Source: DATMNI01 sp963817515 (GTDB lineage Bacteria; Acidobacteriota; Terriglobia; Bryobacterales; Bryobacteraceae). From it: 64,000 nucleotides of DNA. This document shows, one piece after another, positions 57,676 to 64,000 of the stretch. A model generated the notes under the pieces. The model was not told the DNA's origin, ran no database searches, and saw only the letters and a list, made by a program, of their open reading frames with translations. Location of the stretch: the NCBI GenBank assembly GCA_963817515.1, contig CAWFPJ010000012.1:62001-126000 (forward strand). The letters run 5' to 3'. Each line of letters starts with the position of its first letter. Positions within the stretch are counted from its first letter, which is position 1. The translations under genes were made by a program, and so were the position numbers.

Positions 57676-59409
57676 GGCCTCTGGACTGGATCGTCCTGGT
57701 CACGGCCCTGGTTTCCATCGTGGCTTACGGACTCTACCGCAGCCGCGGCAGCGACACGGTGGATCGCTACCTGTTGGCGGGCAAGTCAATGCCGTGGTAT
57801 GCCATGGCGCTGTCGATCATGGCCACGCAGGCCAGCGCCATCACTTTCATCTCCACCACGGGCCAGTCATATGTGGATGGAATGCGGTTCGTCCAGTTTT
57901 ATTTCGGGCTGCCCATCGCCATGGTGGTGATCTGCGCCACCGTGGTTCCGGTGTTTCACCACGCCAAGGTTTACACCGCATACGAATACCTGGAGCAGCG
58001 GTTCGACGGCAAGACGCGGGCCCTGGGAAGCATCATCTTCCTCTGCCAGCGCGGGCTTTCCGCCGGGCTCACTATTTACGCGCCGGCGCTGGTGCTGTCG
58101 GTGATTCTGGGCTGGCCGGAACGCAACACCACCATGATGATGGGGGTGACGGTGGTCACCTATACGGTGTTGGGCGGAATCAAAGCCGTGACGTGGTCGG
58201 ACGTGCAGCAGATGTTCATCATCTTCGCCGGGCTCTTGATTTCGCTGGTCACCGTGATCGTTCTGCTGCCGCCTTCGGTCTCCTTCCGCGATGCCGTGTT
58301 CCTGGCCGGCGCGGCTGGCCGGCTGAACGCCGTGACTACGAATTTCGACTGGAACGACCGGTTCAATATCTGGAGCGGATTGATCGGCGGCACGTTCCTG
58401 TTTCTGGCGTATTTCGGCTGCGACCAGTCGCAGGTGCAGCGCTACCTGACCGGCCGCTCCGTGTCACAGAGCCGGCTGAGCCTGCTGTTCAATGCCGTGG
58501 CCAAGATCCCCATGCAGTTTTTTATCTTGTTTATCGGCGCCATGGTATTTGTCTTCTACCTGTTCGTGCAGCCGCCTCTGCTCTTCCAGAAGGCGGAGTT
58601 GGCTGCGCATCCAGGGGATGAGCGAATTCCGGCCGATGACGGAACGCTACCAGCGCGCTTTCGAGCACCGGCAGCAGGCAGCCCTGGCACTGGTGCAGGC
58701 GCATCACGCCGGCGACGGGGCAGCGGAAAAGCGCACCCGGGATGAGTATCGCGCGGCCCAGGAACAAATCGACAGCGTGCGCGCGCAAGCTTCCCGGATG
58801 GTGGGACAGGCCGGCGGCGAGCAGGGGTTCACCGATACCAATTACATTTTTCTCTCGTTTGTGACGCGCTACCTGCCGGCGGGGATCGTGGGCCTGGTGA
58901 TCGCCGTAATTTTCGCGGCCACCATGTCGGCCAGTTCGGGAGAGATCAATTCGCTGGCTACCGTGGCCGTGATCGACATCTACAAGCGGTACATGCACCG
59001 CACCGGCAGCGACCATCATTACCTTATGGCTTCGCGATGGGCCACCCTGTTCTGGGGTATTTACGCGGTAGTCTTCGCCGGTTGGGCGAATCGGCTGGGG
59101 TCGTTGATTGTGGCGGTGAACAAAGTCGGTTCGCTGTTTTACGGTTCGCTCCTGGGCTGCTTCGTGCTGGCCTTTCTGTTCCGGCAGGTGCGCGGCACAG
59201 CCGCCTTCACCGGGATGCTGGCAGGGGAAGCCGCCATTCTGGCAACGGCCGTATTCACGGATGTCTCCTGGCTCTGGTACAACGTGATCGGCTGCGTGGT
59301 GGTGGTGGTGACGGCGCTGGCTATCACTTACTCGGCCCGGAGCCACTTCCGCCAGACCAGATATGCCAGTGCCCCAATGAGCAGTGCGATGGCCACGCCC
59401 GCCAGGTAG
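57672..59409 (+). pseudogene. sodium/solute symporter (SSS family), frameshifted by one base
   Basis: The GTG at 57672 overlaps the previous stop. Frame 3 encodes helices and the SSS core VDRYLLAGKSMPWYAMALSI, MATQASAITFISTTGQ and FFGCDQSQVQRYLT-type segments (here LAYFGCDQSQVQRYLTGRSV) to about residue 310. After QKAELA an extra T near 58604 shifts the frame; removing it continues with RIQGMSEFRPMTERYQ and on through YLPAGIVGLVIAVIFAATMS to 59409, 578 residues. An extended soluble loop between helices (about 315-365) is rich in Glu/Arg/Ala. The last 27 residues lie antisense to dedA. Substrate unknown; sequence error possible. Confidence 0.72.
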
Positions 59410-59922
59410 CGCTCCACGTTCTGCTGTACGGAGTGCCAGCGCTCCCCCAGGAAGTAACCCAGGCTGATAAAACTGACGGTCCACAGGATGGCGCCGCTAT
59501 AGGCGAAGAGGGCAAACTGGGGCGTTTCCACTTCGCTCATGCCCGCGGCATAAGCAGTGAAGTGGCGCACGCCGGGAATGAAATATCCGAACGTGAGCCC
59601 CCAGTGGCCCACGCGTGCGAACCAGGTATGCGCCTTGTTGATGTGCTCTTCGGTGATGCGCAGATATTTGCCGTAGCGGTGGATCAGCCTGAGGCCGAAG
59701 GTGCGGCCCAGCGTGTAGCTGATGGTAATTCCAGTAGGCGCTGCCGGCAAAGGCCGCGAGGAAAGCGCCCACCACCGAGAGATGCCCGGTGAAAACCAGG
59801 TAACCCGTAAATGTGAGCAGGGTTTCGTCGGGAACAGGCAGACCCACGATGCCCAGCACCAACAGCGAGAAGATGGCGATATAGCCGTACTCAGTGATCC
59901 AGGCTAAAACGTGTTGTTCCAT
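59328..59922 (-). pseudogene. DedA-family membrane protein, frameshifted by one base
   Basis: The N-terminal frame begins MEQHVLAWITEYGYIAIFSL and includes the PVPDETLL motif and YLVFTGHLSVVGAFLAAF. After AGSA an extra T near 59736 shifts it; removal gives AGSATGITISYTLGRTFG and then YFIPGVRHFTAYAAGMSEV, LWTVSFISLGYFLGERW and a last helix to 59328. The reconstruction is 197 residues, normal for DedA. DedA proteins are flippase-like transporters for undecaprenyl-phosphate or related lipids in the inner membrane. Either a recent lesion or a base-call error explains the frame change. Its 3' end overlaps the symporter by 82 bp. Confidence 0.72.
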
Positions 59923-59943
59923 GCTTCAGACAGACCGGCAGGT

Positions 59944-59971
59944 CCGTGGCCTACACCCCGTGGCCTATACC
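59944..59971. repeat. 14-bp tandem duplication upstream of dedA
   Basis: Two near-identical copies of ccgtggcctacacc (59944-59957 and 59958-59971, one change), between dedA and the 3' end of glgC. Confidence 0.65.
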
Positions 59972-59983
59972 CCGGGGTCTAGC

Positions 59984-61249
59984 CTACACTACCAGGCCGC
60001 TGATTTCGACGGGGCTGCGTTCGCCGGCAATCACCACCAGACCACTGTCGGTAACGTAATACCTGGCCCGGTCGGCCTCCAGGTCGTAGCCGATTTCGGC
60101 GTCTTCTTTCACCTTCACATTCTTGTCCAGGATGGCGCGGCGAATCTTGGCCCGGCGGCCGATGTCGCAATTGTCCAGGATCACGCAATCCTCCACCAGG
60201 GCGCCGGTGTGTACGCGGACGCCCCGGCCGAGGATCGAGTTTTTCACTACGCCGCCGGAAAGAATGCAGCCGCCCGAGACGATGCTGTCGATGGCCTGGC
60301 CGCGGCGGTCTTCTTCATCGAATGCAAATTTGGCAGGCGGGTCCGAGAAACCGCTGCTGCGCAGAGGCCATGAGCGATTGTAGAGATTGAGCGCCGGGGT
60401 TACCGCGCGCAGGTCCATGTTGGCCTCATAGTAAGCGTCGATAGTCCCCACATCGCGCCAGTAAGGGGCCGAGGTATCGGGCTCTCCGGGAATCCGATTG
60501 GTCTGGAAGTCATAAGCGTAAATCTCGGCCTTGCCGGCCAGTTGAGGCAGAATGTTCTTGCCGAAATCGTGGTCGCTGTGCGGATTCTCAGCGTCGGCCC
60601 TGAGCAGTTTCAATAGCGACTTAGTCTCGAAAATGTAGTTGCCCATCGAGGCATAGACTTGTTTCGGGTCTCCCGGCATGGTGGGCGCGTCGGGGTTCTT
60701 CTCGTGAAATCCCAGGATGTGGCCGTCCGCCGAAACTTCGATCACGCCAAACTCGACGGCATGCTTGCGCGGAGTAGGAATGGCCGCCACTGTAACCTCG
60801 GCCCTCTTCGATGTATGGTATTCGACCATGCTGGTGATGTTCATGCGGTAAATATGATCGCCGCCGAAGATCGCCACCAGGTCCGGATCGGCCTGCTCCA
60901 CCAGGTTGAGGTTCTGGTAGATGGCATCGGCGGTGCCCTGATACCAGGACTCGTCCTCGGAGCGCATTTGAGCCGGCACCGGAATCAGGAACTGCGACTT
61001 GAGCAGGCTGCCAAACTGCCAGCCCTCGCTGAGGTGCTGCAGCAGCGACTGGCTCTTGAACTGCGTCAGTACGTAGATCGAGTAGATTCCCGAGTTGATG
61101 AAATTACTCAGGACGAAATCGATGATTCGATACTTGCCTCCGAACGGCACGGCCGGTTTGGCCCGTTCCTTCGTCAGCGGAGAAAGCCGGCTTCCCTTAC
61201 CGCCGGCCAGTACGATTCCCAACACGCGTATGCGCATAGTCGTTAGCAC
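59984..61249 (-). CDS. glgC: glucose-1-phosphate adenylyltransferase
   Basis: A 421-residue ADP-glucose pyrophosphorylase. It makes the ADP-glucose donor for glycogen synthesis from glucose-1-phosphate and ATP. Visible are the nucleotide-binding VLAGGKGSRLSPLTKERAKP, FGGKYRIIDFVLSNFINSG, VAIFGGDHIYRMN and the sugar-site VEFGVIEVSADGHILGF, then a C-terminal left-handed beta-helix (SGGCILSGGVVKNSILGRGV). All match the usual bacterial enzyme. A GTG at 61249 or the ATG at 61237 could start it. No glgA or glgB is present here; glgX is at 39 kb. It is divergent from the dehydrogenase gene. Confidence 0.95.
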   Translation of the reverse strand: MLTTMRIRVLGIVLAGGKGSRLSPLTKERAKPAVPFGGKYRIIDFVLSNFINSGIYSIYVLTQFKSQSLLQHLSEGWQFGSLLKSQFLIPVPAQMRSEDESWYQGTADAIYQNLNLVEQADPDLVAIFGGDHIYRMNITSMVEYHTSKRAEVTVAAIPTPRKHAVEFGVIEVSADGHILGFHEKNPDAPTMPGDPKQVYASMGNYIFETKSLLKLLRADAENPHSDHDFGKNILPQLAGKAEIYAYDFQTNRIPGEPDTSAPYWRDVGTIDAYYEANMDLRAVTPALNLYNRSWPLRSSGFSDPPAKFAFDEEDRRGQAIDSIVSGGCILSGGVVKNSILGRGVRVHTGALVEDCVILDNCDIGRRAKIRRAILDKNVKVKEDAEIGYDLEADRARYYVTDSGLVVIAGERSPVEISGLVV

Positions 61250-61323
61250 ATTGTTTCAGGCGAATGTGTCCCATGGCAAGCGTAAACTTTGTTACAGAAA
61301 GGCTTGCCGGTAGAATAGTCAGC

Positions 61324-62274
61324 ATGTCAGGGACCAGATTTACTTCGGCGGCGGTGATCGGCACGGGAATGATGGGGCCGGGAATCGCTTTGACGCTCGC
61401 CCTGGGTGGCTTGCGGACTACCGTTCTCAGCCGCACCGCGCAGGGATCGCAAGCTGGTTTGGAGAAGGCCCGGGAGCTCGCCCGGTTTCTGGCCGGCAAC
61501 CAGCTGATTGACGCCGCGCAGGCGAGCGGGGCCGCCAGTTTGGTGACTGCGTCGACAGCTTTCGACGAAACCGTCAGCGGCGCCGACGTGGTGGTGGAGT
61601 CCGGACCCGAGGACATGGCGTACAAGCAGGAAATTTTCGCACGGATGGATGCTTTGAATCCGCGGGCGGTGCTGGCATCCAATACCTCGGGGCTGAGCAT
61701 CACGGCCATCGCTTCGCGCTGCGGCCGGCCGGAACGTGCACTGACCACGCATTTTTGGAATCCGCCGCACCTGATGCCGCTGGTGGAATTGGTCAAGGGT
61801 AATAAGACCTCGCCGGAGGTGGCCGACGACGTGCGCGATCTGCTCCGGACCTGCGGAAAGGCGGCGGTGGTAGTGCAGCAGGACCGTCCGGGGCAGTTGG
61901 GCAACCGGCTGCAGATGGCGCTGATGCGGGAGGCCGCCAACATCGTGGCCGAGGGAATCGCCAGCGCGGACGACGTGGACACCGTGGCCCGGAACGGATT
62001 CGGCCTGCGCATGCCGGCTTACGGAATTCTCGAGCACATGGATGTGACCGGGTTGGACATGGGGATCTCAATATTGGATTACGTCGCCAAAGACCTCTAC
62101 AATGAACCGCGCGCTCCGGAATACATGCGTGAGTTGGTGCGCCACGGTAATTTGGGAGCCAAGACGGGCCGCGGATTTTACGACTGGTCGGTGAAGAGCG
62201 CGGACGCCGTGCGCGCCGGGCGCGATGCGTTCCTGGTGGAAGTGTTGAGATACCGGCGCGGAACCACGTCGTGA
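61324..62274 (+). CDS. 3-hydroxyacyl-CoA dehydrogenase
   Basis: A 316-residue NAD-dependent enzyme that oxidises 3-hydroxyacyl-CoA (or a related 3-hydroxy acid) to the 3-keto form. The Rossmann start SAAVIGTGMMGPGIALTLAL is followed by ADVVVESGPEDMAYKQEIFA, NTSGLSITAIASR and the signature TTHFWNPPHLMPLVELVKG. The C-terminal domain has RPGQLGNRLQMALMREAANI and GAKTGRGFYDWS. The ATG at 61324 begins at the fold; the frame extends to 61264 without support. It may serve fatty-acid or aromatic degradation. It is divergent from glgC. Confidence 0.9.
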   Translation: MSGTRFTSAAVIGTGMMGPGIALTLALGGLRTTVLSRTAQGSQAGLEKARELARFLAGNQLIDAAQASGAASLVTASTAFDETVSGADVVVESGPEDMAYKQEIFARMDALNPRAVLASNTSGLSITAIASRCGRPERALTTHFWNPPHLMPLVELVKGNKTSPEVADDVRDLLRTCGKAAVVVQQDRPGQLGNRLQMALMREAANIVAEGIASADDVDTVARNGFGLRMPAYGILEHMDVTGLDMGISILDYVAKDLYNEPRAPEYMRELVRHGNLGAKTGRGFYDWSVKSADAVRAGRDAFLVEVLRYRRGTTS

Positions 62275-62433
62275 GAGCCTGAAAGACGTTAGTGGCGTGC
62301 GTCGCGCGGATTTAACACTACTAAACATTTGTCATTCCGGCTGCACGTCTTGGGCTGTTTGTCTTAAAGGGAACCAGCCTGGAATGGGGTACTGCAACCG
62401 CCGGTAGAACCAGTTGCATCCTATCGGGAGAAG

Positions 62434-63762
62434 GTGTTCCCACAATCGCTCCTCAGGGACTTCCGCCGCTCACGCTATCAGATCCGGGGGCTCGGCACGC
62501 TGGTGCTTGGCGCCGCATTGTGCGCCGTTCCAATATCGATTGCGGTGGCCGAATCCTTGCTGGCCATCGCTCTGGTGATCCGCCTCGCGGTTAGCATACG
62601 CTCGCGCAGTTTTCCGGAATTGCCGCGGGTCTTTTACTTCTGGCTCCTCTGGGCAGCTTTGGAAATCGTGAGCTGGCTGCATTCCGCACGTCCCGCCGGC
62701 GGCAGAGGCGAGATCCGCCACCTGTTCTTAATTTGCGCTCTGTTTGTGTTGATGCCTATGCTGGCGCGGCCGGGCTGCAGGTTAGCCGTCTGGCGCGGAA
62801 TCTTCGTAACTGCTTCCGCCGGCTCGGTTGCCCTGATTGTGGGTTTTGTTACCCGGATGCTTCGTTACCACCGTGAAGTGGCTGCCGCGGGCGACCCATC
62901 GCTCTATCTTCGAACTGGCGGCTTCCTGCACCACTGGATGATCTATGCCGTGGTCGAAATGCTGGTGATCGCGGCCATGCTGGAGTTCAATGCGGCCTAC
63001 CCGGAGGAGCGCTGGTGGGTAGCGCCGGCTATCGCGATCAACGCTATCGCGATCTTCTTCAGCCTCACACGCGCGCTCTGGCTCGGATGTCTGATCCTGC
63101 TGGCCATTCACCTTGCATGGCGCCGCTCGCGATTGCTCTGGGCCGCGCCTGCCCTGCCTGTCCTCGCGTTCCTGCTGGCTCCGGGTCCGGTGCGTTATCG
63201 GATCAACGAATCGTTTCAACCCGACTATTACTCCAACGCCGAACGCCTGCAAATGTGGCGTGTCGGGTGGCAGATGATCCGTGAACAGCCGGTTTTCGGC
63301 GTAGGCCCCGGACGTGTGGAAGCCTTGTACAGCAGCTATCTGGCTCCCGGCGAGCCGGTCCCTGCATATCACGGGCACCTGCACAACGATGCCGTCCAAC
63401 TGGCCGCACAATTTGGACTCCCGGTCCTCTGCGCCGCGATCCTCTGTCTCGCCATGCTTCTGCGCGACCTGTTGCGCATGCTGCGGCGCACATCTGATCG
63501 GGAAACCCGCTTCCTCTGTTCCGCCGGGTTGATGGGTATAGTCGCCTTCCTGCTGGCCGGGATCACGGACTATGCGTATGGGCACTCGCTGGGTTTGATC
63601 CTGTTCAGCTTCGTTGTGCTCTCACCGCTGGCCCCGGCGCCTGCGGTGGCTGAATCTGGTGTCGCTGAATCTGGTGTCGCTGAATCTGGTGTGGCTGAAT
63701 CTGGTGTGGCAGAACCCAGTCGAAGATGGGCCATGGAATTGCCCACTAAGAGCCTGAAATAG
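62434..63762 (+). CDS. O-antigen-ligase-type polytopic membrane protein
   Basis: The 442-residue product has about ten to twelve hydrophobic helices and, near residues 270-330, the Wzy/WaaL-type periplasmic loop INESFQPDYYSNAERLQMW and FGVGPGRVEALYSSYL with AYHGHLHNDAVQLAAQFGLP. The HxHN element is typical of O-antigen ligases and polymerases. Such enzymes join or transfer polysaccharide chains at the periplasmic side of the inner membrane. The C-terminus carries five VAESG units from a 15-bp tandem repeat. The GTG at 62434 follows gggagaag. The 159-bp gap before it holds no gene. Confidence 0.82.
   Translation: MFPQSLLRDFRRSRYQIRGLGTLVLGAALCAVPISIAVAESLLAIALVIRLAVSIRSRSFPELPRVFYFWLLWAALEIVSWLHSARPAGGRGEIRHLFLICALFVLMPMLARPGCRLAVWRGIFVTASAGSVALIVGFVTRMLRYHREVAAAGDPSLYLRTGGFLHHWMIYAVVEMLVIAAMLEFNAAYPEERWWVAPAIAINAIAIFFSLTRALWLGCLILLAIHLAWRRSRLLWAAPALPVLAFLLAPGPVRYRINESFQPDYYSNAERLQMWRVGWQMIREQPVFGVGPGRVEALYSSYLAPGEPVPAYHGHLHNDAVQLAAQFGLPVLCAAILCLAMLLRDLLRMLRRTSDRETRFLCSAGLMGIVAFLLAGITDYAYGHSLGLILFSFVVLSPLAPAPAVAESGVAESGVAESGVAESGVAEPSRRWAMELPTKSLK
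63646..63720 (+). repeat. 15-bp tandem repeat in the ligase C-terminus
   Basis: Five units of gtggctgaatctggt, the last degenerate (63646-63660 through 63706-63720). In frame, it encodes repeated Val-Ala-Glu-Ser-Gly. Copy number is likely variable between strains. Confidence 0.85.
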
Positions 63763-63866
63763 GCTCTTGCAGCAGCAATCAACAACTTAGCGTGATAATA
63801 GGTGGCAGTGTGTCGCTTTGTGCCGATTTCGTGGGCGGCAGGGTGCCGCTGTGGAGTGTCTCTGCG

Positions 63867-64000
63867 ATGAAAACGGTCTTAGCGCTTCTCTTTTCAGCCG
63901 CCGCTACTTTTGGCCAGGTGGTTCCAGGCCGATATGTTTTGGAACTTTCCGGCGCACCGGCCGCGCCCTCCGCATCCCGCGCCGCATCCCCAGGTACAAC
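63867..64000 (+). CDS. 5' end of a secreted protein, runs off the right edge
   Basis: The ATG at 63867 opens a signal peptide (MKTVLALLFSAAATFG) followed by QVVPGRYVLELSGAPAAPSA. The frame is open to the end of the window. The mature start resembles the prodomain entry of secreted subtilases with TIGR03437 tails in this lineage, but too little is visible to assign it. No good Shine-Dalgarno lies directly upstream. Confidence 0.5.
   Translation, partial: MKTVLALLFSAAATFGQVVPGRYVLELSGAPAAPSASRAASPGT

Noticed and set aside
14308..59736. Programmed +1 frameshifting as a shared mechanism
   Set aside because: The seven sites share no slippery heptamer or common downstream structure. The genes are unrelated, so sequence error or mutation is more likely.
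39034..61249. A glycogen operon from glgX to glgC
   Set aside because: The two genes are 19 kb apart on opposite strands with unrelated genes between them.
62275..62433. Possible riboswitch upstream of the O-antigen-ligase-type gene
   Set aside because: Some short words recall a cyclic-di-GMP riboswitch, but the conserved core and pairing could not be traced, so no claim is made.
63646..63720. Possible CRISPR-like repeat array
   Set aside because: The units are contiguous 15-bp copies without spacers and keep an open reading frame, so this is a coding tandem repeat.
1..64000. tRNA or rRNA genes
   Set aside because: No cloverleaf-like sequences or rRNA-like conserved blocks were recognised by eye in the intergenic gaps. 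A dedicated search was not possible.

Overview
The window looks like a chromosomal segment from an Acidobacteriota of the Solibacter/Bryobacter type. This rests on several lineage-typical features: two giant Oar-like TonB-dependent receptors with an N-terminal carboxypeptidase-regulatory domain, a PadR regulator next to an acidobacterial duplicated-orphan permease, two tandem paralogues of the Solibacter TIGR03437 repeat-type secreted proteins, a remnant of the ECF-sigma/Ser-Thr-kinase pair, secreted TPR proteins, and a PQQ dehydrogenase with its own c-type cytochrome. Base composition is high G+C, and GTG and TTG starts are common. Family assignments are from memory of conserved motifs; no search was run.

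Layout. 1-6.35 kb: a partial gene, a zinc-dependent phospholipase C-like protein, lysA and a full-length pyruvate carboxylase. 6.8-13.6 kb: a TonB-dependent receptor on the minus strand, a divergent seven-haem cytochrome/TPR lipoprotein, a scar joining the 5' end of an ECF sigma gene to the 3' end of a kinase gene, and a small secreted protein. 13.9-19.3 kb: a frameshifted gene of a family often misnamed TonB-dependent receptor, a PadR regulator with a clear palindromic operator, its permease, and a truncated ISNCY-like transposase. 19.4-26.8 kb: a second TonB-dependent receptor, an esterase, a frameshifted glycoside-hydrolase-like gene and a small exported protein, together resembling a glycan-use locus. 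26.9-28.9 kb: a sulfatase-like TPR lipoprotein. 29-32.6 kb: an amino-sugar locus with a DeoR regulator, an AgaS-like isomerase, a PfkB kinase and a decayed amidohydrolase that was once translationally coupled. 32.6-34.8 kb: a graveyard of three truncated genes (membrane protein, GT2 glycosyltransferase, methyltransferase). 34.9-37.8 kb: a cytosolic subtilase plus an alpha/beta hydrolase.

37.8-44.8 kb: a 38-residue zinc-ribbon protein, ornithine cyclodeaminase family protein, GlgX, cytochrome c, PQQ dehydrogenase and a Tat-type TIM-barrel isomerase. 44.9-51.6 kb: the two TIGR03437 paralogues, ending at a strong intrinsic terminator. 51.7-56.6 kb: two TPR proteins, rnc, methyltransferase, GT2 glycosyltransferase and a small Ig-like membrane protein. 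56.7-64 kb: PhzF, a 57-residue membrane peptide and a sodium/solute symporter in overlapping order, then DedA, GlgC, a 3-hydroxyacyl-CoA dehydrogenase, an O-antigen-ligase-type membrane protein and the start of a secreted protein.

Two patterns cut across the window. First, seven otherwise well-conserved genes each carry one extra base, and removing that base restores a full-length family member; this could be a systematic sequence error or recent pseudogenisation. Second, short tandem duplications of 9-15 bp recur in and around genes, mostly in multiples of three. The strongest candidate for an undescribed system is the subtilase/alpha-beta-hydrolase pair at 34.9-37.8 kb.
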